DNA from: an uncultured Eubacteriales bacterium
Lineage (GTDB): Bacteria > Bacillota > Clostridia > Oscillospirales > Acutalibacteraceae
Assembly (NCBI GenBank): GCA_900321905.1
Contig: ONXZ01000007.1
Span: 1 to 23,080 of the forward strand
Length of the DNA stretch: 23,080 nucleotides
Reading direction: 5' to 3'
Made by a program: the position numbers and the translations under genes. How positions within the stretch are numbered: position 1 is the stretch's first letter; each line of letters starts with the position of its first letter. A model generated the notes under the pieces. It was not told the origin of the DNA. It was given only the letters and a program-made list of their open reading frames with translations, and ran no database searches. Below are positions 1-7,651 of this stretch, in pieces.

Positions 1-53
1 TGACATGTGCCGGCACGTATACTAATATCAACCCTGTGAGGAGAAAGATCAAA

Positions 54-317
54 ATGAAAAATTCGTTCAGATTTTTTGAAAACCGGGACTGCAAATATTT
101 TCCGTGTCATCAGGGACTGGAAGACTTCAACTGCCTGTTCTGCTACTGCCCGTTTTACCTGCAGGACAGCTGTCCTGGAACGCCGGCAGTGATCACGCAT
201 GAAGACGGCACGGAGATCCGCGACTGCTCGGACTGCGTATGGCCGCACAGACCGGAAAATTACAGCGAGATCATCAAGCTGCTTTCCAAAGCCTGCCGGA
301 AGAGGAAAGATAACTGA
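54..317 (+). CDS. Cysteine-rich small-domain (putative metal-binding) protein
   Basis: The product is an 87-residue Cys-rich protein. It carries closely spaced cysteines in the pattern D-C-K-Y-F-P-C-H, C-L-F-C-Y-C-P and D-C-S-D-C, followed by an H-R-P-E-N-Y motif. This matches my memory of the 'cysteine-rich small domain' family (zf-like), thought to bind a metal and sometimes found near cobalamin genes; no such neighbour is visible here. I chose the ATG at 54 because a TGAGGAGA Shine-Dalgarno sequence lies 9 bases upstream; an in-frame GTG at 36 sits before that site and would place the SD inside the gene. The HAD hydrolase gene starts 9 bases after the stop, so the two are probably co-transcribed. 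The molecular function is unknown. Confidence 0.8.
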   Translation: MKNSFRFFENRDCKYFPCHQGLEDFNCLFCYCPFYLQDSCPGTPAVITHEDGTEIRDCSDCVWPHRPENYSEIIKLLSKACRKRKDN

Positions 318-326
318 GGAGACAGC

Positions 327-1148
327 ATGCATAAAAAAATAGTATTTCTGGACATCGACGGTACACTGACAACCTTTCAGGGCATGCTTCCTGATTCGGC
401 GCGCGAAGCGCTCGCCGCTGCAAAGCGGAATGGACATGAGATGGTTCTCTGTTCTGGGCGCACAGCCACCCAGATCTATCCTTTTCTGTGGGATTCCGGC
501 GTGTTCAGCGGCATGGTCTGCGGTGCCGGTGCCGAGGTACGAAGAAACGGGGAGACGATCTATGAGAAGTACGTAGATCCGGAACATCTGGCAATCCTTG
601 TGGATTATATGAAAACGGTTGGCGCGCGTTATTATCTGCAGTGCAGATCAGGGCTCTACGGAACGTCCGACATCACAGAGCAGGAAGGTGCTCTGTTTGC
701 GGGAGATCCCGGCACGAAAGAAAAAAGAGAAGAAATTTTTGGAAAGATCACGACAGATAATCATCCCAAACTGCGCCGGGATGTGAACAAGTTCGCCTAT
801 TATGAGGCAAATGCGGATATCGACACGATCAGAAAAAATCTTGGCGATTATTTCTATGTGATGGAATCGAGCTTCCGACTGTCGGAAAAATCGGATGGAG
901 AGGTTACGATCCGCGGCATCACGAAAGCCACCGGTATGCAGATCTACCTGAATGCAGCGGGCATCGGTCGGGAGGACGCCATCGCTTTTGGCGACGGACC
1001 GAATGATCACGAGATGATCGACTTTGCAGGAGTCGGCGTTGCCATGGGAAATGCTTCCGATGACCTGAAAAAACATGCGGATCTGGTTACGGATAGAGTA
1101 GACCGCGACGGTCTGCAGAAGGCCTTTCAGAAGCTCGGGCTGATCTGA
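327..1148 (+). CDS. Cof-type HAD-IIB family hydrolase
   Basis: A cytosolic phosphatase of 273 residues, the usual length for the Cof subfamily. Motif I is D9-I-D-G-T13 (nucleophile and general acid Asp), motif II is S43-G-R, motif III Lys is near K200 and motif IV is G222-D-G-P-N-D227, which binds Mg. The insertion between motifs II and III is the C2b cap that selects the substrate. Family members dephosphorylate sugar phosphates, flavin or PLP; the substrate cannot be told from sequence. A GAGGAGA ribosome-binding site precedes the ATG. It lies 9 bases after the Cys-rich gene, so an operon is likely. It is intact. Confidence 0.9.
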   Translation: MHKKIVFLDIDGTLTTFQGMLPDSAREALAAAKRNGHEMVLCSGRTATQIYPFLWDSGVFSGMVCGAGAEVRRNGETIYEKYVDPEHLAILVDYMKTVGARYYLQCRSGLYGTSDITEQEGALFAGDPGTKEKREEIFGKITTDNHPKLRRDVNKFAYYEANADIDTIRKNLGDYFYVMESSFRLSEKSDGEVTIRGITKATGMQIYLNAAGIGREDAIAFGDGPNDHEMIDFAGVGVAMGNASDDLKKHADLVTDRVDRDGLQKAFQKLGLI

Positions 1149-1228
1149 TGGGTAATGGAGAAATTTCAGCTTGCCCGAACTGATCAGATACAACAGCCCG
1201 GCTGACAAAAGAGTAGGGGGATACAGCA

Positions 1229-2107
1229 ATGTGGATTGCGTTTGCTTTTGGTTCTGCATTTTTTGCGGGAATCACGGCGATTCTGGCCAAATGTGGTATC
1301 AGAAAAACAGATTCTACCGTAGCAACGGCAGTTCGAACGATTATTGTTCTTGCTTTTTCCTGGCTGATGGTTCTGGTGACCGGTCAGATGAGTGCACCGT
1401 CATCGATCAGCGATAAGACCTGGGTCTTCCTGATCCTGTCGGGACTTGCCACAGGCTTTTCGTGGCTGTGCTATTTTCATGCGCTGCAGATCGGCGAAGT
1501 CAACAAGGTTGTGCCGATCGATAAATCCAGTACGATTCTGACAATTATTCTTGCCTTTATTTTTCTCGGGGAACCCGTCAGCTGGGCAAAAGGGGCGGGC
1601 GTCGTCCTGATCGGCGTTGGAACCTTGCTGATGATCGAGAAGAAGAAAACTGAGGATAAGGAGAAAACGCCGGGTAAATCTGGTCACGGGTGGATGTTCT
1701 ACGCCTTCGGTTCGGCGATTTTTGCCAGCCTGACGTCTATCCTCGGAAAGATCGGCATTGAAGATGTCCCGTCCAATCTGGGGACGGCAATCCGGACCTG
1801 CGTTGTGCTCGTGATGGCCTGGATGATGGTCCTTGTCACGGGCAAGACGAAGAAAGTGCGCGGCATTCCCCATGGCGAGATGGCGTTTATCTGCCTTTCC
1901 GGTGTCGCTACGGGAGCGTCATGGCTTTGCTATTACCGGGCGCTTCAGACCGGACCGGCCAGCGTGGTCGTTCCGATCGACAAGCTGAGTATTGTCGTTT
2001 CCATTATTTTTTCCAGGATCATCTTCGGAGAAAAATTAACGCGGAAGTCGTTTGCGGGACTGGTCCTGATCATTACGGGAACGATGATCATGGTTTTTGC
2101 AGCGTGA
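1229..2107 (+). CDS. EamA/DMT-family inner-membrane transporter
   Basis: A 292-residue integral membrane protein with an obvious internal duplication. The halves start with matching blocks (FGSAFFAGITAIL near residue 8 and FGSAIFASLTSIL near 159). Each ends with an S-W-L-C-Y ... A-L-Q block followed by V-V-P-I-D-K. This is the two-EamA-domain, ten-helix architecture of drug/metabolite transporters. A charged linker rich in K and E (residues ~133-150) separates the repeats. Substrate is unknown; relatives export amino acids or metabolites. An AGGGGG-like ribosome-binding site lies about 10 bases before the ATG. The gene stands alone, 80 bases after the HAD gene. Confidence 0.88.
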   Translation: MWIAFAFGSAFFAGITAILAKCGIRKTDSTVATAVRTIIVLAFSWLMVLVTGQMSAPSSISDKTWVFLILSGLATGFSWLCYFHALQIGEVNKVVPIDKSSTILTIILAFIFLGEPVSWAKGAGVVLIGVGTLLMIEKKKTEDKEKTPGKSGHGWMFYAFGSAIFASLTSILGKIGIEDVPSNLGTAIRTCVVLVMAWMMVLVTGKTKKVRGIPHGEMAFICLSGVATGASWLCYYRALQTGPASVVVPIDKLSIVVSIIFSRIIFGEKLTRKSFAGLVLIITGTMIMVFAA

Positions 2108-2116
2108 GTATGCTTT

Positions 2117-2220
2117 GTGTACACTCGAATCAGTTGTTCGCGGTGGAGACAATGAAGTAAACGCAAGTAGTAATACAGGTTGTATATACTCGGGTAAGCT
2201 GTTCACAGTGACAGGAATGA
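2117..2220. repeat. Imperfect ~38-bp direct repeat in intergenic DNA
   Basis: Two related segments lie between the EamA and RidA genes, at about 2117-2154 and 2181-2220. They share ACTCG, T.AG.TGTTC.C.GTG and a terminal AATGA. A weaker third copy may follow near 2258. The stretch has no open frame. It could be a decayed duplication or a binding region; I see no clear promoter or terminator in it. Confidence 0.4.
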
Positions 2221-2304
2221 TAAGAGATTGTTGTGGTTAACAGGTGTACAGAGAGTTAAAGTGTATACAGTGATAGAGAACGCAAAATAACAGGAGGATC
2301 CGAA

Positions 2305-2694
2305 ATGAGTACAAAAGCGATTCACACAGAAAATGCACCGGCAGCGGTTGGCCCTTATTCACAGGGAATCAAGGCTTCAGGGAAGACGATCTATGTGTCA
2401 GGGCAGATCCCGATCGACCCGGCAACCGGTAAGTTTGCAGGTGAGGATATCGCCACGCAGACGAGACAGAGCCTTACGAATATCCGGAACATCCTGAAAG
2501 AGGCGGGGACGGATATGAGCCACGTGGTCAAGACGACGGTACTGCTCGCCGATATTGCTGATTTTACAGCAATGAACGAGGTTTATGCTGAATTTTTCCA
2601 GGAGCCGTATCCGGCCAGATCTGCTTTCCAGGCAGCGGCGATTCCGAAGGGCGCGCGCGTGGAGATTGAGGCTATCGCAGTCGTAGACGACTGA
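2305..2694 (+). CDS. ridA: RidA family enamine/imine deaminase
   Basis: A 129-residue YjgF/YER057c/UK114 protein that hydrolyses reactive 2-aminoacrylate and related imines made by PLP enzymes, acting as a cytosolic trimer. The active-site residues keep nearly the numbering of the E. coli protein: Y18, R105 in the P-A-R-S-A-F block and E120 in the C-terminal signature G-A-R-V-E-I-E-A. Length is exactly that of the family. A strong ACAGGAGG ribosome-binding site lies 8 bases before the ATG. It appears to be a stand-alone gene. Confidence 0.95.
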   Translation: MSTKAIHTENAPAAVGPYSQGIKASGKTIYVSGQIPIDPATGKFAGEDIATQTRQSLTNIRNILKEAGTDMSHVVKTTVLLADIADFTAMNEVYAEFFQEPYPARSAFQAAAIPKGARVEIEAIAVVDD

Positions 2695-2719
2695 AAGTGC
2701 TGATGATGAGACAGAGACT

Positions 2720-2767
2720 GGCTGCATGGTGACCGTGAAACGCAGCGGAAAACTGAGCCATGCAGCC
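2720..2767 (+). other. Inverted repeat between ridA and the DUF4317 gene
   Basis: GGCTGCATGG at 2720-2729 is exactly complementary to CCATGCAGCC at 2758-2767, leaving a 28-base loop. No T-run follows, so it is not a standard intrinsic terminator. It could be a leader hairpin of the DUF4317 gene, which starts 75 bases downstream, or mark the end of the ridA transcript. Confidence 0.4.
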
Positions 2768-2842
2768 GGCAGCTGAGTGCTGTGCACATACGAGAAATAC
2801 AGACGATGTTTGTGTGTCGTGGAACAGAGCAGGAGTTGACTG

Positions 2843-4012
2843 ATGAACAAGAAGGAAGTTACAGAAATCCGTAAACAGCTGAAGCCCGAGGATACCTGTC
2901 TGCAGAGAATCTGCGGATGCTACGTGGATGGGCACAAGCAGAAAATCTCTGAGATGAAGGAGGCTTTTCTCTCCCTGCCGGAGGAAGAGGTCCACAAGTA
3001 TTCGGATCTGCTTCGCAAGGCTACGTCAGGACAGGTGGGAAAAAGTCTGCTGAATCTGGAATTTCCTCTCGCCGAAGAGGCTGAGGGAGGCAGACAGGCG
3101 AAGCTGCTGGCACTTCGTGATTCTGAGCTCAAGGATGATGAGCTGCTGGAAGATTTTTACGACAGCGTGATCAGTACCTATCTGGATGCGGAAAATTATC
3201 TGATCCTTCTTGCGTTCGGCTCTTACGATGTACCCGGAAAGGCTTCCGATGGCATGCAGATGGATGACGCATCGGAATACGTTTATAATTTCCTTCTCTG
3301 CGCCATCTGCCCCGTTGCACTTTCCAAGCCCGGTCTCGTGTATGACGCCACGCTGAATCACTTCCGCGACAGCATCCAGGACTGGATGGTACAGATGCCG
3401 GAAGTCGGCTTTGTTTTTCCGGCGTTTAATGACAGAAATACGGATATTCACAATGTGCTGTATTATGCGAAAAATCCCGAGATCCTGCACCCGGAGATTA
3501 CGGAGGATCTTCTCGGCATTGATGTGCCGATGACAGCCGGGACGCAGAAGAAGACCTTTGATGCGATCATCGAGGAAACCTTCAGTGACAGCTGTGACTT
3601 CGAGGTCGCGAAGACGGTGCATCAAAATCTGAATGCGCTCCTGGAGGGCAAAAAAGAAGAGCCCGAACCGACACCGCTCGACAAGCAGGAGTGTCTGCGT
3701 TTTGTGCAGAGCTGCGGGGCTGATGCGGACCAGATCGCGCATTTTGAGCAGGCGTACGATGAGGAAGCGGGTGAGGATGGCGCGCTGCTCGCCTCAAACC
3801 TTGCGAGCACGCGGAAGTTCACCGTCGCATCGGATGATGTCAAGATCGCTGTCGATCCGACGCGGACGGATCTGATCGAGACAAGGGTCATCGACGGCGT
3901 GGAATATCTGCTGATTCCGGTGACGGATAATGTGACGGTCAACGGCATCAGGATACGGGCGTCGGCGGGAGAAAGACGCGCGGATGATGCTCCTGAACCC
4001 GGGGAAATTTGA
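2843..4012 (+). CDS. DUF4317 domain-containing protein
   Basis: A 389-residue soluble acidic protein that I recognise as the DUF4317 family of Clostridia, from its N-terminus M-N-K-K-E-V and the I-R-K-Q-L ... Y-V-D-G block, and the central F-P-A-F-N-D-R-N-T-D-I-H-N segment. No signal peptide or membrane segment is seen. The C-terminal ~40 residues look extended and low in complexity. The biochemical role is unknown to me. The ATG follows a CAGGAG ribosome-binding site. It is followed by an intrinsic terminator, so it forms its own unit or ends one with ridA. Confidence 0.85.
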   Translation: MNKKEVTEIRKQLKPEDTCLQRICGCYVDGHKQKISEMKEAFLSLPEEEVHKYSDLLRKATSGQVGKSLLNLEFPLAEEAEGGRQAKLLALRDSELKDDELLEDFYDSVISTYLDAENYLILLAFGSYDVPGKASDGMQMDDASEYVYNFLLCAICPVALSKPGLVYDATLNHFRDSIQDWMVQMPEVGFVFPAFNDRNTDIHNVLYYAKNPEILHPEITEDLLGIDVPMTAGTQKKTFDAIIEETFSDSCDFEVAKTVHQNLNALLEGKKEEPEPTPLDKQECLRFVQSCGADADQIAHFEQAYDEEAGEDGALLASNLASTRKFTVASDDVKIAVDPTRTDLIETRVIDGVEYLLIPVTDNVTVNGIRIRASAGERRADDAPEPGEI

Positions 4013-4031
4013 TAATCGTACACCAATGCAG

Positions 4032-4061
4032 GCAGACATTGAACATCTGTCTGCATTTTTT
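4032..4061 (+). terminator. Intrinsic terminator after the DUF4317 gene
   Basis: GCAGACA (4032-4038) pairs with TGTCTGC (4048-4054) across a 9-base loop, and a run of six T follows at 4056-4061. Confidence 0.8.
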
Positions 4062-4071
4062 GCTGTATATG

Positions 4072-4107
4072 CCGACTGCGGGAATCGCTTAGCGATGGAG
4101 CAGTCGG
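4072..4107 (+). other. Long imperfect hairpin in the 4013-4319 gap
   Basis: CCGACTGC (4072-4079) pairs with GCAGTCGG (4100-4107); inside it ATCGC (4084-4088) pairs with GCGAT (4092-4096) across a 3-base loop. There is no T-run. It may be a REP-like dispersed element of the left genome. The rest of this 307-base gap holds the terminator, a promoter and a palindrome, annotated separately. Confidence 0.5.
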
Positions 4108-4180
4108 GCTGAATACAGTGCTGCAGGTATCAGACGTCACCTGAGGCAGGGGATCAGACGGGATAAATTTTATTTCACAG

Positions 4181-4209
4181 CCGACATGGTGGCAACAATA
4201 TGTTAGAAT
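4181..4209 (+). promoter_or_regulatory. Promoter of the 3-hydroxyacyl-CoA dehydrogenase gene
   Basis: CCGACA (4181-4186), a 17-base spacer, then TAGAAT (4204-4209), with an extended -10 TG at 4201-4202. Transcription would start at about 4216, the left edge of the 4214-4256 palindrome. Confidence 0.6.
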
Positions 4210-4213
4210 ATTT

Positions 4214-4256
4214 CATATAAGCGCCGGCAAAGTCAGAAAATATCAGCGCTTATATG
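4214..4256. promoter_or_regulatory. 11-bp perfect inverted repeat at the predicted start of transcription
   Basis: CATATAAGCGC (4214-4224) is exactly complementary to GCGCTTATATG (4246-4256), with a 21-base spacer. It overlaps the expected +1 of the promoter at 4181-4209. It could be an operator with two half-sites or a stabilising 5' hairpin of the mRNA. Confidence 0.55.
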
Positions 4257-4319
4257 GAAGAACACGCGGAGAAGGCAAGGTATTTGGCTGTCATATGCTA
4301 TAAGTAAAGGAGGTTTATT

Positions 4320-5285
4320 ATGTTCTCTAATGTAACGATAATCGGAGGCGGCGTTCTTGGTACACAGATAGGTTTGATGTGCGCTTATACAGGCCATCAT
4401 GTGACATTCTGGCTGCGCAGTGAGGGCTCGATCGGCAGAACACAGCCGAAAATTGATCATTACAGCGCAGCAATGACGCAGGCCCTGGATCAGGCGAAGG
4501 CACTGATCGGCAATCCCATGGGTGCCTATCTCTATCCCAGGGGACTTGTTACTGACTGGAAATCGGCTACGCCTGAAATCATCGATGAACTGAAGGCGGC
4601 CTGGACGAAAAATCAGAAGGATCTCCTGCACATCACGCTGGATCTTGCAGAAGCCCTGAAAGATGCGGATATCGTTATCGAAGCGATGACAGAAGACCCG
4701 AAGCAGAAGATCGATATTTTTACCCGGATGAAGGATCTCATGCCGGAGAAAACCATACTCTGCACAAATTCGTCGACGCTTCTTCCCAGCATGTTTGCTC
4801 AGTATACCGGACGGCCGGAGAAGTTCTGCTCCCTGCATTTTGCCAACGAGATATGGAAGTCCAATACAGCGGAGATCATGGGACATCCTGGCACATCGCA
4901 GGAAACCATTCATCAGGTCATTGCTTTTGCAAGGGATATCCATATGATTCCGCTCGTTCTTCACAAGGAGCAGCCCGGTTACATCCTGAATTCCATGCTG
5001 GTGCCTTTCCTGGAATCGGCGGAGATGCTCTGGGCGAAGGGTGTGGCTGATCCCGAGACCATCGATCTCACGTGGAAGCTTGCCACCAGTGCGCCGGCCG
5101 GACCGTTCCAGATCATGGATATTGTAGGATTGAAGACCTGCTATGATATTGTTTCCATGAAACCCGAGGCACAGGATGAAAACTCCGTTGCACACAAAAT
5201 CAGCGTAATGCTGAAGGAGAAACTCGACAGGGGCGAAGGCGGTGTCAACAGCGGCAAGGGATTCTATGATTATACAAAGAAGTAA
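4320..5285 (+). CDS. 3-hydroxyacyl-CoA (3-hydroxybutyryl-CoA type) dehydrogenase
   Basis: A 321-residue NAD(P)-dependent oxidoreductase acting on (S)-3-hydroxyacyl-CoA, as in butyrate formation or beta-oxidation-type chemistry. The N-terminus has a Rossmann G-x-G-x-x-G fingerprint (G9-G14). E121, N150-S151, H173 and E185 fall where the family carries its adenine-binding and catalytic residues. The C-terminal domain ends with the typical G-K-G-F-Y-D-Y signature. It is longer than the usual ~282 residues because of an insertion around residues 60-105, and the usual H-F-F-N-P is H-F-A-N-E, so it is a divergent subgroup whose substrate may differ. AAAGGAGG precedes the ATG. No thiolase or crotonase gene is adjacent. 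Confidence 0.85.
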   Translation: MFSNVTIIGGGVLGTQIGLMCAYTGHHVTFWLRSEGSIGRTQPKIDHYSAAMTQALDQAKALIGNPMGAYLYPRGLVTDWKSATPEIIDELKAAWTKNQKDLLHITLDLAEALKDADIVIEAMTEDPKQKIDIFTRMKDLMPEKTILCTNSSTLLPSMFAQYTGRPEKFCSLHFANEIWKSNTAEIMGHPGTSQETIHQVIAFARDIHMIPLVLHKEQPGYILNSMLVPFLESAEMLWAKGVADPETIDLTWKLATSAPAGPFQIMDIVGLKTCYDIVSMKPEAQDENSVAHKISVMLKEKLDRGEGGVNSGKGFYDYTKK

Positions 5286-5402
5286 CATCCCTGATCCGGA
5301 TTATTGCCAGCGCTTTTTGTAAAAGGCAGTTAGTTGTTCCATCGATTGTTCAAATGCGGATCTTCAGGAATGATATGCAGGAAAAGGTGTAAGGAAATAT
5401 AG

Positions 5403-6185
5403 ATGGCTATGAATGCAGAAGAACGATATCAGCTCTGGCTGGACAGGCTTCCGCAGGACGATCCCATGCGGAAAGAACTGCTGTCGATCAGAGGTAATCA
5501 GCAGGAGATCAATGATCGCTTTTATCAGGAGATAGAATTCGGAACAGCGGGACTGAGAGGCATCTGCGGCGCGGGCACAAACCGCATGAATCCGCTCACC
5601 GTCGGAAGGGCGACGCAGGGAATCGCCAACTATCTGAAGAAATCCGGCGGAGATCTGCATCGCGGCGTGGCAATTGCCTATGACTGCAGATACCACTCCC
5701 GTGAGTATTCGGAGCTGGCAGCGGAAATCCTTGCCGGCAACGGAATCGCGGTCTGGCTCTTCCCGTCCATGCGGCCGACGCCGGAGCTTTCCTTTGCCGT
5801 GAGGGATCTTCACGCGATTTCCGGCATCAACATGACGGCCAGCCATAATCCGAAGGAATATAACGGATACAAGGTGTATCAGGAAGACGGCGCACAGATT
5901 TCGGGTGCAGTCTCCGATGGCATGATCAGGGAGATCCGTTCGCTGGATCTCTTCGACAGCTTTCCGCGGATGCCGCTCGCAGAGGGAATACAGAAGGGAC
6001 TGATCAGCTGCATCGGTGAAGAGATGGACCGGAAGTATCTGGACTACGTGGAAGGCATGCGGCAGCGGCCGGATGACCAGCTCGATAAATCGGTGACCGT
6101 AGTCTACACGCCTCTAAACGGTGCGGGAAGCATTCCGCTGGAGACGGTGGCGCGGGAGATGGGCTATACGGATTTCCATATCGTG
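5403..6185 (+). CDS. Phosphoglucomutase/phosphomannomutase, N-terminal half only (3' truncated at the junction)
   Basis: An alpha-D-phosphohexomutase interconverting hexose 1- and 6-phosphates. Visible are F46-G-T-A-G-L-R-G53, the phosphoserine loop T145-A-S-H-N-P150 followed by the N-G-Y-K-V-Y block, and the start of domain II. Family proteins of this type are about 560-580 residues; only ~261 are present. After residue ~261 (F-H-I-V) the frame runs to a stop at 6300-6302 through DNA that encodes the MFS transporter on the other strand, so residues ~262-299 are spurious. A TAAGGA ribosome-binding site lies ~7 bases before the ATG. The preceding 117 bases hold nothing I recognise. The loss is best explained by the contig junction. 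Confidence 0.85.
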
Positions 6186-7477
6186 GTTAACTGCGGTAGG
6201 AACTGTCTTAAACATTTCCATAATGAACAGCATAATAACGCTGACAATACCGCAGAGCATAAGGTTTTCGCCGAAGAACCAGTAAACGCAAACGATAATT
6301 GAATAACCGATTGCACGCGAATACTGGAAGAATACCATAATCTGCTTGTATGTAAATCGCTTGATAAAGTACGGCGTGAACAAATCGGGCGGCGTACCGG
6401 CAAACGAAACAAGCGCAACGATTATACTGTAAGCCGCACCGCTCAGACGGAAAGTATACAGATAAAGCACGGTTGTGAAAACGAGCATACCGTTGCCGAG
6501 CGAGTCGAGCAGTCCGACGACGGTGTAAATCCAGTAGTACCGGTTTCGCATAACGCCGAACATACCGTCCCAGAAGTTGATTTGCACCTTCTTTTCAAGC
6601 GGAGGCTGCGGAATACGCTCTTTAACTCTGCCTGCAAATACAAGAGTCAGTACAACAAATACAAGGAAGGAAATTGGAATAACCCACTTAAACAGTGCAA
6701 TATCTTCCCACTTATATTTGAGTTTGCCAATGATGATAGGCAGAATCATATTGAATATTGAATAGAAAATGTGTGAAAGCTTAATTGGGTATGAACGTAC
6801 AAAAATACGCTCGCGAACATTTGGAGAAATGTTCTGGGTGCAGGTTTCCATATTGTTAAGGAAACCGAATACGTTGTAAACAGCAAACAGAAGGTTAGCA
6901 ATCCAAACCCTGTCAACCTCGCTGTAAGTGCCAACGTTGTAGAACGGCGCCCAGCCGAGAACGAATACCATAATTACCTTTGGTATAGCGTCGCAGTAAA
7001 GCGAATACTTATATCTACCAAACTTAGGTATAAGTTTTTTCCTCCAGAAAATATTACGCGCGCCTACCCAGCCGTTGAACATAATATTTGTGCCGAGGAT
7101 TTTGATTGCAGAAGCGCAACTGATACCTTTAAGACCGTTCATAAACAGCACAAAGCGGTTTGTAGAACCTGCAAGCAGGTTATCAAACGGGAAGAATATC
7201 ATAAACAGACCGCCTGCAATCATGCACATATAAAGTATGTACAGTTTCCTTTCGGTCTTTTTCGGCAAGAAGCCGAGGTTGTCGCACACAAACCACCAGA
7301 TGAGAGTCCAGACGTAACTGAGCGGCATGTTGATGATGTTGATTACTGAGTATGAGAGATACGGCAGTTTGTAGTGATATCACGGTACGGAACGTACTTG
7401 CCTTTAGCAGGCACTTTCCAGTGAGTTTTAACTTCGGTAAAAAGTTGTTTTACCTTTGAGTTTCCTTTTTCGGACAT
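6177..7477 (-). pseudogene. MFS (GPH-like) sugar transporter, disrupted at both ends
   Basis: The main open frame runs from 7328 (ATG in the middle of a helix) to the junction. It encodes a hydrophobic protein with about ten helices and the typical V-P-T-A-V-N-H-D-M loop of glycoside-pentoside-hexuronide-type carriers near its end. The native C-terminus is missing because DNA beyond ~6177 belongs to the phosphohexomutase. The true start is probably the ATG at 7477, behind GGAAAGTGGAG. It encodes a soluble leader ending in G-K-Y-V-P-Y-R-D-I-T, and that frame stops just after 7369. The transporter frame resumes with K-L-P-Y-L-S-Y-S, and the first expected helix is absent. An out-of-frame internal deletion near 7365-7381 fits best. 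It diverges from the GH31 gene and would supply that enzyme's substrate. Confidence 0.75.
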
Positions 7478-7521
7478 AACTCCACTTTCCTTTCGTTATA
7501 ATAGCAAAACCATTATAACAG

Positions 7522-7547
7522 ATAATTAGTGAAATTGCACTAATTAT
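7522..7547. promoter_or_regulatory. Palindromic operator between the MFS and GH31 genes
   Basis: ATAATTAGTG (7522-7531) and CACTAATTAT (7538-7547) form a perfect 10-bp inverted repeat with a 6-base spacer. It overlaps the -35 hexamer of the GH31 promoter, so a bound dimeric regulator would repress that gene and possibly the divergent transporter. No regulator gene is adjacent. Confidence 0.65.
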
Positions 7548-7563
7548 TTTAACATTTTATAAA
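7535..7563 (+). promoter_or_regulatory. Promoter of the GH31 gene
   Basis: TTGCAC (7535-7540), a 17-base spacer, then TATAAA (7558-7563). A second TATAAT lies at 7613-7618 without a good -35. The promoter is embedded in the operator palindrome. Confidence 0.6.
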
Positions 7564-7651
7564 AAATTTAGTAATTAATCAAATATATATAGAAAATATG
7601 CGTGTTATAGTTTATAATATACTTACCTTATATCATAATCAGGGGGAAGGT

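Noticed and set aside
8..17. Palindrome GTGCCGGCAC at the window start
   Set aside because: Short and isolated, with no promoter context; likely chance.
4233..5288. Long minus-strand open frame opposite the dehydrogenase gene
   Set aside because: It mirrors a recognised gene with intact motifs and gives no recognisable protein.
6186..6302. C-terminal 38 residues of the phosphohexomutase reading frame
   Set aside because: They are read from DNA that encodes the MFS transporter on the other strand and match no mutase sequence.
7598..7651. Upstream in-frame ATG of the GH31 gene
   Set aside because: It lacks a ribosome-binding site, while the ATG at 7652 follows AGGGGGAAGG.
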